Assembly: GCF_000340215.1 (NCBI RefSeq)
Contig: NW_006921532.1
Coordinates: forward strand, 773,844 to 837,843
Length of the DNA: 64,000 bases
Direction: 5' to 3'
Origin: Pseudocercospora fijiensis CIRAD86
Taxonomy: Eukaryota > Ascomycota > Dothideomycetes > Mycosphaerellales > Mycosphaerellaceae
The notes below the pieces were generated by a model. It did no database searches and was not told the origin of the DNA. It saw nothing but the letters and a program-made list of their open reading frames with translations. Shown piece by piece: positions 1-12,065 of the stretch; the first letter of the stretch is position 1; each line of letters begins with the position of its first letter. The position numbers and the translations under genes are program-made.

Positions 1-339
1 CTTCCTTTAAGTACTAAACCTAAAAGAATATTATATTATTGTAATCTAAGAGCCCTAGCTTAACCTATATACAAAGAGACTAGCAATAGTTAAAGACCTA
101 AGATACTACCCAATTATCTACAACTAGGGAGCCCTAAGGACATATATCTATATTAGTAAGGAGATAGATATAGAAACCTAGCAGGCTATACTATAGGAGG
201 ATAGGGACCTAATATTAGTTTAAGTAGAGACATCCTAAGGTATACTCTAAGTCTACTGTATATACAACCTACTACTAGACTTAAGAAGCAGTACCTAACT
301 AAAAACCCTAGAAAGACTACTTAGAGTTATTTAGGGGAA

Positions 340-3300
340 TACCTACTAAATCCTACTTAGGGATTTCAACCTCTACTACCCCCTCTAGGGCTTAGACTTT
401 ACCCTAGCTTACTACTTCCTAGCAGGAAGACTAATTAATATATTAGAGAGGGAAGGAATAGAAATTGTTACCCTAAAGGGACTAATTACTTAGGAGGCAA
501 GAGGAAGCAGCAGTATACTAGACCTATACTTTATATTATATTAGATTAGGAACAGGATTATAAGATACAAGGTCAATTAGGAACTAGAAGAATTATTAGA
601 CTACTTCCCGGTACAGATTAAGCTAAATGTCTAAGCTAATTAGGAAAGGGAACTAGAGGAGAAGCTTAACTAGAAAGGTGCCTAATAGGGCAGGATTAAG
701 GAGGAACTAGAAAGGGGCCTAAAACTAGAGGAACTCTTAATAAAGTACCTACTAAGGCTAGAGGACATTAACAAGGCAGTAGAAGAACTAATAGGAATCC
801 TAAAACAGGTAGCTAGAAAGCATACCCTAGTAAAGAAACATTTACTATACTAGCAACTATACTAGACTAGTAAGTATATAAGGAAGGTTAAAGTAGCAAG
901 GAAGGCTAGGAGATAGTAGACACAAACCTATACCTAGGAAGTATAGGACAACTATAATAAAGCCTACTAGGAAAAGAAGATCTAGATTAAGAAAGACAAG
1001 ATATAAGAATAGAGATCTATAATAGGAATGATTATAAAGAAACTAGAGGAGATATAGAGGATAGCTAAATAGGCAAGGAGATCTAAATAGGATAAGGATA
1101 TGCTACTACAATTCCCGGACATTATAGACTAACAAGGACAAATACAGACTACAATAGAAGGGAAAGTAAGAGCCCTAGGCTACTACTTCTTCTATAGAGA
1201 AGTATAAGCAGACCTATTAGATATAAAGGAGAAAGAACAAGAAACTCTACTACTAGGTACACTAAGAGACACCTAGGTTAAACCCGAAACTATTGAAAGG
1301 ATCCTAAAGAAAATTCTAGGCAACAAGGCACTAGGAGAAGACAAGATCTATAACAAACTCCTAAAAGCATATAGGAAGGGGCTAGCCCTAGCACTAGCTA
1401 ATATCTTTTTATAAAGCCTAGCACTAGGACACTACCTAAGACTATTTAGGAAGTCCCTAATAGTAGTGCTAAGGAAGCCCTAGAAGGAAGACTATATATA
1501 GCTTAAGGCCTACAGACTAATAGCCCTACTTAATACAATAGGTAAGGTACTAGAAAAAATTATCGCTAAAAGGCTAACAACCTTTACCGAGGAAAGGAAC
1601 ATCCTTCCTAAAGGCTAGATAGGAGGAAGAAAGAAGAGGTTAACACTAACAGCTATAGAACTAATTATAGAACAGATTAAGTATATCTAGCACTATAGTT
1701 AAAACTAGGTAGTAACCCTCCTCTCCCTCGACATCTTAGGAGCCTTTAATAATGTCTTCTATAAAAGGCTCCTATATATACTTAAACAGAAAGCTATACT
1801 AAACTAGATAGTCTAATTTATCTAGTCCTTCCTATAGGAAAGATTAATACAGCTCATTCTAGGCAAATTCAAATTAGACCTAATACTAACTGAAAAGGGA
1901 ATCCCCTAAGGATTAATACTCTCCCTAATCCTCTTCCTTATCTTTATAGTAGACCTACTCCTACTCCTAGAATTAAAAAACACATTAGTATTAGGGTTTA
2001 TAGATAATACAAACATCCTAGCCTAGTCTAAGACAACAGAAACTAACTATAACATCCTAGAAGAGAAGCACTAAGAGTATAAAAAATAGGCAAGGAGGTA
2101 TAGAGCAAAATTCGCCCTAGAAAAGTACTAGCTTATCTACTTTAGCAAGGCTAAATCAACCTATAATATAAAGCAATCAATCACTATCTAAGGCTTTAAA
2201 ACCTAACTATTAGCAGAGCTTAGGGTACTAGGGATCTAGCTAGATCTAAAACTGAATTAGGGACTATAAGTAAAGAAGGTAAAGTAGAGGGCAGATGCTA
2301 ATATGCAATCTATTAATAGGCTTATAGCCTCTATATAGGGGGCTATATTCGAGAAAGCTAAAGTTATATACAAAGCAATTGTTAAGCTAGCAATACTATA
2401 TAGAGCACAGATATAGACAGCCTAGGAGAAAATACTAAAGAGGATTAAGTAACTAGTTAGTAGGTCCTAAACCTAAAGCCTAAAGAAAATCCTAGGAGTA
2501 TATAAAACTACACTAACAAGGGTAGTAGAAATAGAATTAGGGATCCTACTAGTCAAACAATATTTTAAGGGACTAAGACACCAATATATAGCAAAGACAA
2601 TAGAATACCTAGCCTAACAGACTATTTAAAAGGCACTAGATAAGATAAAAGCCTAATATATTAGGACTAGGAGGCGAGACAGACTACAAATAACTCCCTA
2701 GAAAGTTAAAGACCTAGAGCAATATAGAGTCTTAACAAGAGAAATGCTAGAGAAAGAGCTTTAGGGACTAAATATAAGGCCGAAGGAAGACAAGCTAAAG
2801 GGAGAGAAACAAAGCCTAGCAGAATTAATTGCTAGATACCTATAGGAGCAGGAATAGAACAAAACACAAGTTAGACTAGGAACCCTAAAGGTACTAATCA
2901 AATTTAGTTAATATAACTACTAGCTCTATAAGGACCTAAATAGGGCCGAGGTAAGCCTAGCTATCTAAATTAGATCTAAATATATTAGACTCAGATCTTA
3001 CCTATTTAGAAGAAACGTCCTAGGAATTGAAAGTAGAGCTTGCTAATATAGCTACTAATCTTAGAACCCTAAGTATATACTGCTAGTCTGCCCTTAATAG
3101 TTAGAAGGTAGAAGTGATTAGAGACTAAAAGCAATAGAAAGGGAATACGATAAGCTAATCTAGAGCAAAGAAGACCTAAAGAGGATAGTAAAGTAGATTA
3201 TTAAATAGGGATTTATATAACAATTCGTACTAGTAAGGGAAATTAAGGAGTAGATAAGAAGGAGGGAAGAAGAGGGGGAAAGAAGGGTAGAGCAGTAGGC

Positions 3301-3380
3301 AAGGTAGTTAGAGGGTAATAACTATAATACTAGTACACCCTAGAGGAAGGAAAACAGGGAAACGAGGAAGATTAACACTT
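340..3380 (+). pseudogene. LINE endonuclease-reverse transcriptase ORF, many stops
   Basis: Broken pol-type ORF. Near 350-370 the reading resembles the GDFN-H-P endonuclease motif, and near 590-610 the SDHFPV motif appears as LDYFPV (His to Tyr by C-to-T). The RT begins near 1320 with GNKALGEDKI, followed by FRKSLIVVLRKP near 1440, a GAFNN version of the AFDN block near 1740, GIP-stop-G (GIPQG) near 1900 and FIDN (F-x-DD) at about 1996-2007. A CCHC knuckle (CQ..C-type) lies at about 3037-3092 with one Cys changed to Tyr. The second catalytic Asp of the RT has become Asn, so the enzyme is dead even apart from the stops. Confidence 0.8.
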
Positions 3381-3488
3381 ATAAATAGGACAGGAGGGAG
3401 GTTTTTACTAACCAAGTTGGTTTCCTACCTAAAACAATACATAGAAACAGACCTACATAGGCCGAAAGGCACTATAACAGGCAAATGA

Positions 3489-3513
3489 AATATCTATCTA
3501 TCTATATATTATA
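3489..3513 (+). repeat. TATC-type tandem repeat at LINE 3' end
   Basis: A run of tatctatctatctata follows the last LINE coding remnant. Short 3' tandem repeats instead of poly(A) are common at LINE ends, so this is taken as the element terminus. Confidence 0.6.
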
Positions 3514-3663
3514 TAGTATATACGGTGAATTTACATCCTTAGTCGGCGTTAGTAAGTTTTCGCTAAGTAAAAACAAAACTATTCGTTATAGATTTATATA
3601 GGGATCTTATTCTTAGGAGCGAGCGGTAGGCGCGGTAATAAAACATAGTTCTAAGACGTATCG

Positions 3664-3676
3664 TAGGCCTCTATAG
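3664..3676 (+). repeat. 13-bp direct repeat, left copy
   Basis: The sequence taggcctctatag occurs here and again at 4071-4083, exactly flanking the AT-rich element between them. It looks like a target-site duplication or a pre-existing short tandem duplication. Confidence 0.7.
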
Positions 3677-4070
3677 TATTGTCTAAGCCTTAGTAATTAC
3701 TATTACTACGAGATATAAGAAATAGTAATATAGATAGTAATTACTATTTAGTAATTACTATATTACTATTATATTACTATTTTTTATTAATAGAAAAACT
3801 TTTTTTAGAATAAGAGATTCTTAATAGCTTTTTATAGATATAGTACTATTATATTTATTTTCTAAAGATAATATAATATATCTTTAAAAATAAAGTACTC
3901 CTCTATATCTAAATAGTATATATTAACTACTATACTACTATATAGTAATAAGTAATTACTAAATAGTAATTACTATAGTAGTAATAATAATTACTATTAC
4001 TACGTCTCGAAATTTCTATAGTAATTACTATAGGGATAGTAATTACTACTTACTAAGGTTTGGACATCAC
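3676..4070. mobile_element. AT-rich MITE-like element with inverted termini
   Basis: A roughly 395-bp, extremely AT-rich segment with no coding potential. Its left end (gtattgtctaagccttagta) and the reverse complement of its right end (gtgatgtccaaaccttagta) align at most positions, with most differences being transitions. Internal copies of gtagtaattactat in both orientations give it a strongly self-complementary structure. TA lies at both edges, as for Tc1/mariner-type MITEs, but the flanking direct repeat is 12-13 bp, which does not fit that superfamily. The class is therefore left open. Confidence 0.55.
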
Positions 4071-4083
4071 TAGGCCTCTATAG
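4071..4083 (+). repeat. 13-bp direct repeat, right copy
   Basis: Second copy of taggcctctatag, immediately right of the AT-rich element; see the copy at 3664-3676. Confidence 0.7.
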
Positions 4084-7000
4084 AAGGCTGAAGCATGCAT
4101 GTCACAGTCTTCAGCCTGCACCAGGTGGCATTACTTTCTAGGTAATAAGGTTATGCGGTGAAGCCAGGCCAGCTGCTCTGCGGTGCCAACACATACGCGA
4201 ATCCAACGACAATTCAATGCATATGCCGACCTGTTTCCAAATGACTTTTGCTATTCTCAGTACTGTAGTAGTCAGAAATTAACGATACGACACGACGAAG
4301 GATCAGTTTTAATAAAATGCCAGCGAAGCACCGCTTATGATAATAGCTTCTCGCATGTTATTATTATGCCGCGACACTTCGATGGTGCAGATGGCGCGGG
4401 TATTCTTGTTTGGTATGCCGTCTCATCAAGCAAGTACTCTGACCTACCTGTAGCCATATGCAACTTTTGTTGTCAAAGTGTGAATTGCGAACACCGTCTG
4501 GGAAGTGTTGGTGCCGTGCAGATTGTTGCATTGGAGTTTACATACTGGAACTTCAGACGTGACCGGCATTGATGCATGCACCGGCTGCAACGTGTCGCGC
4601 ATGCCACTTGACTGCAGCGCCAGCTCCAGCTTCTTCGCGATGGCGCAATGAAGCAGCGTGGGATAGCGCGATGTAACAGGAAACAGAAGGCGCGCAATCG
4701 TGTGACCATCAGGTCAGTATATCATTTGACCACTGTCTTGGGTCCATCGCTATCAAAACATAGTTGAGGCGCGCATTCATCTGCAGCTGCCATTGGGTAT
4801 ATCACCTCCATTCCTCTCCACATCATGCTCGCATCTAAGCCAAAGAATTGCGCGCCTCCATGCCATCCATGCAATACCACCGTAGACCAACCCAAAATTA
4901 CATTAACCAACGTCTGGCCAGCGCTCAAATGAGCCCCGACCTGGTATTCTAACAAGCCCGTGATGTGTTGTTTATTCAGCCCAGTAGTAGTACATTTCCG
5001 CCGTCCAGCAGCTCCGAAAGGGAATAAGGTATCGAAAAGGGTGACGACGTTGTAGTGTCGTCGGGGGTGATTATATGCGGGGGAGTTAAGATGGTGTTCG
5101 CGGCAAGAGGAGTCGTAATAAAAGGTGGGAGTGAGTGAAGACGCCTTCTCGCCAGTGGGTGTCGTACAGCAGAGCGCCAAGCATGTCGATTGGAAAGTGA
5201 ATGGTCCAGCTGCACTCGACAGCATAGATAGACCGAGCCAGAAAGCTCCAGGATCCGAGCAAGGTGTGAAGCTGGCTTGCATGATGTTGTGTATTAGCTG
5301 CTCAGGCCAGGCCAGGCCAGGCGCGGCGAGGTGCGAACAGGTATTGCAGGCCTGGTATTTCCGAGTCGAGCCGGGAAACAAAGCCGCGTTGTCGAACAGA
5401 GTGTTGCAGGTTGTGAGTAGTATGGCGAATGAGCAATGCGTGACGCACATGCCTCATTTTGTGGGAAGAGGTGGCAGAGGCCGTGTTGGCGGAGGACCTG
5501 GGCAGGGTGGAAATGTCGAGGCTGGCATTGTGAGATTTTGTCGTTAGCGACGATGAGTGACGTGGGTTGTCGTATGGGCCTGAGGCTGTGTCCACGTGGA
5601 TGAGTATTTATCGATGGAACAGGCGTGCAATGGATCGTGCCGTGATAAAAGCTTGAGATTCCAAACGTCTTGGTAAATAATGTTGTTGTTGCTGGTCGAG
5701 AGAAGCAAGGGTGAGGGAGGCGGAGGAGATGATGCTTATATGATGGGAATCATACGCAAACCATGTCCACGGGTCATTTCTTCTCTTGATGCAAAACGGC
5801 ATCCCAGACCGCCTTGACTAGACTAGCTGCCTAAAAGAAAGGAGGAATTGGCTGAACTCAAATTTGGGCATGACAGGGCAGTCAGGGCAGCGATTTTGGA
5901 CGGATCATGCGGTCGCCCTACCACTCGCATCCTTACTGCTTTCGGCCTCGAGTGACTAGCATTGGCCTTGTTTCATGTAGGCACTCGTATGCGATGATGC
6001 GCAAAGGACACCGGCGCCAACGCCCTGCTGGAGATCCATTGTTATTACGGCACTGGGCACAGTCAATACAAGGCAATCGATATGCCCTGTCCCACGTTCG
6101 CAATATTGAAGGCACCGCGCACATGTCGCACTGCTTCAGACATGATGCGTGGGCGCGCAAGTATGATATGCCTGGCTCCTATGCAGCTCCAGTAGTCAGG
6201 CCGTCAAGCCACACTGGGCAGCTGGGTCAAGCTACAAGGGCGTTGCGTTGTGCGGGACATGGCCTCATCGCTTTCCGCGCGCAGCCGTGCCGTGGGTAAC
6301 GTTAGCTCGACGATGGCTACAGTAGTGCAGCTCGCAAGCTATTTCTGTGTCGCAGGGGCACGGGGAGAGGGAGAGCAACAGCAGCGACGCGGCCTCCTAC
6401 GTACGAAGACGCCGTAGCCGTACGCCTGTTTCACCCTATACCCTAGCTAAGGAAGATTTTTTTTGTCGCAGAAGAAGGCGTGTTCTGCGTGGCAAATTGT
6501 TCGACGCTATGCTCCTGACGTTGGTGCGCCGTCGCAGATGCCGGCAAGCGAGATGAAGAGGCGGGCGGAAGAACGGTAGTGGTAGTACCGATACATAGTT
6601 CTATGACTGGCCGGCTGTCTTTGGGTTCCTTGGGCTGCCTAGCTCTCGACCGCACCGTCATCGGCGTGTCCTTTATTGCTGCACTTTGCTTATGATATGC
6701 TGTTAGGCGAATCAGCATGCATGGTCTTCTGTGCAGGGCAGGAGAACGAGAAATGGTCATGCACGAGAAATGATGATGCTCATGCCATGCCATGCTATGC
6801 TATGCTATGCACGCGTCAGCTGGACGAGCAAACGCACTCGTTGATTGAAAGAGTTTAGTGCTGCTAGTATTTCTGCTTACCTGGCTTCCACGTGGTCGCT
6901 CGCCGTGTATACCTGCGCTGCACATGATCTGCAGGAGTGCAGGCGTTCGGCTCACAATCAGCGTGGATCATCATGCTTCTCTTGCGTCTCGATGTAATAA

Positions 7001-7227
7001 TAGCATGTAGTATATATGTAGCATAATGGATGTTTCACATTACATTGAAGCCCGATGCTTCTTCTCCATCTTCAACGATAAGAGATTAACACCAGATCAA
7101 TATACTACCCGTGCCTTTCGCCTGCTTCATGCATGAGACGGCGCAAAAGCATTCTCAATGAATGGCATGGCGTGGCACAGGAGGCAAGTCAAGTGCATCT
7201 CCCGCCCGTCTGTTACACACGGCCTTC
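4084..7227. other. Gene-free stretch of normal base composition
   Basis: Composition is balanced and unlike the AT-rich transposon islands. Open frames of 60-240 codons occur on both strands but overlap each other, lack recognizable domains and have no clear splice continuation. I see no supportable gene, RNA or transposon here. Confidence 0.5.
6781..6810 (+). repeat. Pentamer microsatellite (YATGC)6
   Basis: Three CATGC units are followed by three TATGC units in tandem, within otherwise unique sequence. Confidence 0.85.
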
Positions 7228-7920
7228 TCAAATCCAAGAGCCCTTCTTCTTCTCATTGTCTTCCCATCTTCCTATAGCGACACCGCAATGCCAGGGCTCC
7301 TCGTCGTCTTCGGCTTCATACGCAAGATCTGAGCCGACCACATCGGTACCAAGAGAACGGGTAGATGACAGGGACAGGTTGACGGATTTCCTGTTCCTGC
7401 CACCACCACGAGCTCTCTTCGCAGACGCGGGGTTCCGGATGTCAGGTCAGGCCACACAACGCGGACTGCTGTCGCACCACACAAGAACCATCGTCATGTC
7501 AAAGTACTTCCACAGCGCCCCCGCTAGACCTCCTGGCAGCCGTCAGTCGGCCACGCCGTTCATGAAAGGTCGGGACTTGGTCGCGGGCTTAAGCCACAGC
7601 GCTAAGATCCATTGTGACCGTAGACCACGCCTTGGCACCAATGCAATGTCTGTATCTGGAGAATACCAACCACCCTCATCGTCAAAGCCAGAGTACAACC
7701 AGACACCCTTCTGTCAACCAGCAGTATCCCTCGATATCATGGTACTACGCACTCCTACACGTAGTTTCTTGAAGGAATCGCTGCGCTGTGACTTGCGGGT
7801 TGCTGCATGCACAGCAACAGTATTGATGCCATCAGACACGTATTCAGGATGAGAGCATCCATGCCTTCCACTGCTACTGCTACTCACCGCCTCGAAGTAG
7901 CAATGACGAGAGCAGTTGTC
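7228..7920 (-). pseudogene. Probable degraded protein gene, three in-frame TGA codons
   Basis: On the minus strand one frame reads for about 225 codons to a final TGA at 7228-7230 with only three internal stops, all TGA. Each sits where a Trp (TGG) would read naturally. The surrounding peptide is rich in W, D, G and Y, for example GVWLYSGFDDEGGWYS and ALWKYFDMTMVLVW, and ends in an acidic tail (YEAEDDEEPWHCG). This looks like a real globular protein rather than random sequence. I do not recognize the family. An alternative is that the stops lie in unrecognized introns. A 239-codon open frame on the + strand over the same DNA looks like the antisense shadow. Confidence 0.35.
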
Positions 7921-8824
7921 TCACTGCTAGCGTGGGTGACCTTTCAACAAAAGTCTACAGCCCCCATGTGAAGCTTCAACTGCCGTGTGGTGTGCGAGCC
8001 ACGTGATTAGTAAGCAGAGTTTCCCAGTACTGTAGCACAACAACACCGGAGTCCGTAGCTCGCGACCATGCTCATGATTGACGATAACACGCGTCGTGGT
8101 TTCTTTGATGACCAAACCGCCACGACAGCATGAACGGCACGGCTCATCATCACACAGTCACAACTGATGCTTGCCGGATATCCTCGTTCGCACTGTGCTC
8201 GTTAGCGTCCGAATCCTTCGTACCGACGTCTTCATCACCGTCATCATATCGAAGGCACAGTACGGAGGCAGCGGGAACGGCGTCAACGGGGCGAAATGCA
8301 TCCCTGCCTGGTTCATAGAACTAATAAGCAGTACATCACTGGCCACTGCCACTGCCCTGTCTTGAAAAGGTCATGCGATGACAATAATGATGTTCTAGAC
8401 GAGAGCTCACACTGACCCGTCACTCCTCTCTCGCATGTCCACCGCGCGGCAGATCGTTTGTCGTTTGACAGCTGCAGCCTGCAGCATCATTGCACCAGTG
8501 CAGAAATGTCAATTGTTCCCAATCAAGCTAAAGTAAAAATAAACCTTTATCAAAATCCTTGAGATGCATGGAACAGGTGAGGTATCCCCGCGCCGCTAAG
8601 CCAAGCCGTACCATGGGTCACAACAAGACAACGCGGAAATTCGTTTCTTAGATTGGTTAGGGAGTGGAGTTTGGAGAAGAAGTGATGAGTAGAAAGCTTT
8701 GTAGGATCAAGTGAGGGGTGTAGGCCGAGTGGACAGCGATATACCACTGTCTCCGTACTACAGCCCCAACAATGCGACTAACTCATAGACATGGCTTGAA
8801 GATAGTTTGCAGCTACCGAGCCTT
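7921..8824. other. Intergenic, nothing recognized
   Basis: Normal composition, only short overlapping open frames, no domain or repeat that I can support. It ends at the TAA target duplication of the Harbinger element. Confidence 0.45.
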
Positions 8825-8827
8825 TAA

Positions 8828-8850
8828 GGCCCTATATACTTCTGTAGATT
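8828..8850 (+). repeat. Harbinger left terminal inverted repeat
   Basis: 23 bp matching the reverse complement of 12066-12088 at 22 positions; the mismatch is a TG/TA transition. Preceded by the TAA target duplication. Confidence 0.88.
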
Positions 8851-9055
8851 GTAGGTTGTAGATTATAGGTTAATAACCTGTCGCTATAATCTATAGATTA
8901 CGCGGTTATTAAGTAAACGGTTTTATAGTAGATTATAGGTTATTACGGCTCTATTAGGTTGTTAGTCTTAGCTCTTCCGCGGACGTGTCCTATCGCGTTG
9001 CTAGTACTATAGATTGCCTTATCTACCTCTTATTTATTTAATTTAAGCTCTTATA

Positions 9056-9960
9056 ATAGCTCCGAAGCGTAAACGTCGTCTAGTAAAAAAGAATAAAGCC
9101 TCGAAGGCGACGAAGTATCTAGAGCTTAAGCGCTATACGAATAAGCACCTCTAGTTCTATCTCGACTAGTTAATTAAGATTAAGGCGAAGTAGACTAATA
9201 GTAGAAACTTCCGGTTAAAGGACCTCTAGCCTATTATAGCGATAATAAGTAAGAAGTTTTAGCTCTAGTTTAAAGACATAGCTCTTAAAAACAAATAGGC
9301 TATAATAAAGCGAGAATAGGGTTTCTAAGTTATCTATTTAACTTATATTAGCGGCTAGAATAGATAGCCTTCTCGAGAGACTACTAAAGCTAAAGATACT
9401 TATAATAAGGCATATCTAGAGTATACTATCTTTCTTAAGTAGGAGCCGGCGTAGAAGGTAGAAATAGAGGCGCTCGTAGGCGTAGATATCGCGATAGGTA
9501 ATAGCGCTAAGACGGCGGCTTTGTTAGTAGAAGATAAGCTAACTAATACGATAGGTAGTCGAGGGTCGGACGAAGAGGATAAGGACTCGAGCGATAGTAG
9601 TAGTAATAGCGGCGAAGAATCTAAGGACGACAATTAGCTAAGCGAGTACAAACAATAGGTAAAGCGCGCAGCGAAGAAGCAGAAGATAAATAAGAAGAAG
9701 TTTCTAAAAGCGAAGGCGGAAGGTAAGCGTATCTACTACCGCTAGACAGCCGAGGCTACTACTAATAAGGATATTATTATAAAGGCATTTAATCCGCTAA
9801 AGGACATACTAGCTAATTTCCTTTATAAGTCTAACGCTAGGTCTTTTATACTAATACTACGAGTTAAGGATTCTTTAGAGCTAGTATATAAGCGGCTATT
9901 TAATCCGGAAGTGCTAAAGGAGTAGCTGTTTGCTATAAAGAACAATATAGCGAAGGAGGT
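9056..9960 (+). pseudogene. Harbinger accessory Myb/SANT-like DNA-binding ORF, RIP-broken
   Basis: The frame starts with an ATA at 9056 (probably ATG before RIP), followed by a basic stretch APKRKRRLVKK. It then shows a Myb/SANT-like block with an F-x-VIYLTYISG core, and later an acidic, Ser-rich linker near 9560-9640. More than a dozen TAG/TAA codons interrupt it. In Harbinger elements the Myb-like protein brings the transposase to the nucleus and to the element ends. The 3' limit is approximate. Family assignment rests on the motif pattern and on its position next to the transposase. Confidence 0.65.
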
Positions 9961-10639
9961 TAGAAAGGTACTATACCGCGCAAATATTGCCGTTTTAATA
10001 ATACGACCTAAACGGTAGGCGGACTTCGAAGCCTTCTTCGTAGAGCTTTAAAACGAGGTTAATAGCATGCCTCGACTATAGGGATAGTATCTAGATATAC
10101 CTGCGTATAGCTAGCCGTCGCCCTTTACCCCTTTGCCCGGTTTAGGGTATCTATAGAGCTAGCGATAGGTTGTTATTTATAGAAGAGTTAGTATAGACTA
10201 AAGGTTAGAGGTTAAATTTAGCTAATCCGAGTCTAAGTCTAATTTATTAGTTTAGGAGGTCGGAGAGGTACGCACTTATATATATAGTAACTCTATGTTA
10301 GCAATTAATTCGACTTTATTAGTATTTTATTATATATCGACGAATCGTATATAACTAGCTTTTATATAAAGTATAAGTTCTAAACTCTTTATATCCTAAA
10401 CCCTACCCTGCTAAGACTGCACTAATATAACGTTAACTTACCTCGAGATATCGATATAGAGACGTAGAAAGGTAGTCTATATACCGTTGCTATAGCTAGA
10501 AGGGAAGAAATAGTAGAAACCTTACTAAAAACGCCCCCTATATCCCCTACTAGATAGCCTCCGGTAATAACTAAACTTTACCCTACTCCTATAGGCGCTA
10601 ATCGAGCCGTTTCCGCTCTAAATACTCGAGATAGTCCTA

Positions 10640-11740
10640 CTACATTTCCTCCGCTAGTTTATTACGAAACTTAATTATTATATCGTCTTTAATACTACCT
10701 TATATCTCGTTTACGGACCTATCGGGGTTTCTAATTATACTATTACTTCTAGTAAGCTTAGGCTCGCTCTCGAGAGGCTATCCGCTATAGCTAAGAATAA
10801 AGTTATAGAGTACGAAATAGGCTATTAAGATACGCTTCTAGTTAATAAGTTTATAACCTTAGTATAGACCTTAAGCGACGATTTCGAAGCGCTTCTTAAT
10901 AATGCTAAATATCCGCTCTATATAGTTACGAAGCTGCGCGTAGCGGAGGTTGAATAGCTCTTCCTTTGTCTCTAGTCGCCGAGAAGAAGCGTACTACTTA
11001 CGAAGATAATATCTTATTCTTTAGTATAGTACTAGAAGGCGCTTATCGAGTAGTAAATAGCTACCGTTAGCGAGATAATATCGACCTTTAGGTACGCTAA
11101 ATCTACCGCTCTTAAAGGCGCGACCTAATACTGTTCTATTGTTTATAGAGCCTTCGTAACCGACAAACGCGTATAAGAACTTGCAGTCGAAGTCGTACGC
11201 CGCTATTATATTCTACGTAATAAAATTCTTCCTATAACGCTAGGCGCTCTGTTCTTAGTATAGTATTTAAGCGTAGATATAGGTGCTATTAAGGGCGCCG
11301 AGCGCGCCTAAGAAGTACTTAAATAGAGGATCTTTTAGCTTCTCGTAGATTAAGTCTGCCTCTAGTAACGATATATATTTATTTGCTATCCTATAGAGCG
11401 CTTTGCTAACTCGCTTAATAATTAACTTAAAGGTGCTAAACAAGTGCTAATATTCCTTTCTTAGCTGCCTTATAGATAGGTTATACGCTATAAAGTCTAA
11501 GAATATAACTACCTACTTCTCGACCGAGACCTTAATCGCGCTATACGGATCTAAATCGCCGCCTTCTTTTAGCTCCTATATTAACTTATATAGCACCGGC
11601 TGTCTAAGACGTATTATATTATAACAATCCTACTCTAGACTATATAGTACTCGAAAGGTCTCCTTTATGCCTTTATTTAGCTCCGTAAGGGTCTCGGTCT
11701 TACTAGACGGCTAGTACTACCGTCTACGTATATTTCGTTA
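10640..11740 (-). pseudogene. Harbinger DDE transposase (DDE_Tnp_4-like), RIP-broken
   Basis: Minus-strand reading shows the family blocks: GALNSTYI (canonical GALDGTHI) with Asn codon at 11288-11290, YYLANGSY (canonical YYLADAGY) with Asn at 11066-11068, and EELFNLRYAQLRN followed by IERIF, whose catalytic Glu is at 10916-10918. Two of the three catalytic acids are thus Asp-to-Asn changes in TG-to-TA context; the Glu survives. Several TAG/TAA stops replace Gln and Trp. Limits are approximate. The family match is strong on block order and on the LFNLRHxxLRNxxER signature. Confidence 0.85.
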
Positions 11741-12065
11741 AAAGAGGGGGATCGAGGTAGCGAGAGTTACTCCGGCGATAAGAACGACGACTACGGCGAC
11801 TTAAATAGAGTCTATATTAGATATATAATAATAGTTAGAAAGAAGAGCTACTTCGGAAGCGACGAGAAGTCTATTATTTAGGGGCTAAAAGCACCTCTCG
11901 AGGTATTTAGTAGGTTATTCGTATATAACTACTGCAATTAGTATCCCTAATAATCTTTTTATAATAACCTACAATCTATAATAGTCGTACGATTAAGAAG
12001 TATATAGTGTTTAAGAAGCTATAGATTATAGATTATTGCTAATAATCTATAGGAAATAAGCCGAT

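Larger units (their letters stand above)
1..3525 (+). mobile_element. RIP-degraded non-LTR retrotransposon (LINE), 5' end outside window
   Basis: A LINE on the + strand that starts left of the window. Conceptual reading in one main frame gives, in order, the end of an apurinic/apyrimidinic-type endonuclease, a reverse transcriptase and a C-terminal CCHC knuckle, followed by a short tandem-repeat tail, the layout of Tad1/I-like fungal LINEs. The frame is broken by dozens of TAG/TAA codons where the family has Gln or Trp, which is the RIP pattern. There are no LTRs. The clade is inferred from domain order only. The right boundary is placed at the end of the TATC-rich tail and is uncertain by some tens of bases. 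Confidence 0.85.

Noticed and set aside
1..3500. Frequent ccctaa/ttaggg-like hexamers suggesting telomere
   Set aside because: They are scattered, not tandem, and fall within the LINE reading frame; they arise from CTA and TAG triplets after RIP.
4183..6299. Several open frames of 75-240 codons as genes (e.g. 4722-5450 minus, 5125-5547 plus, 5907-6299 plus)
   Set aside because: They overlap on both strands, have no domain-like text, biased composition or splice continuation, and appear to be chance open frames in balanced-GC DNA.
7133..7852. 239-codon + strand open frame as a gene
   Set aside because: Its peptide is Ser/Pro/Arg-rich without structure, and the opposite strand reads like a real, decayed protein; it is probably the antisense shadow.
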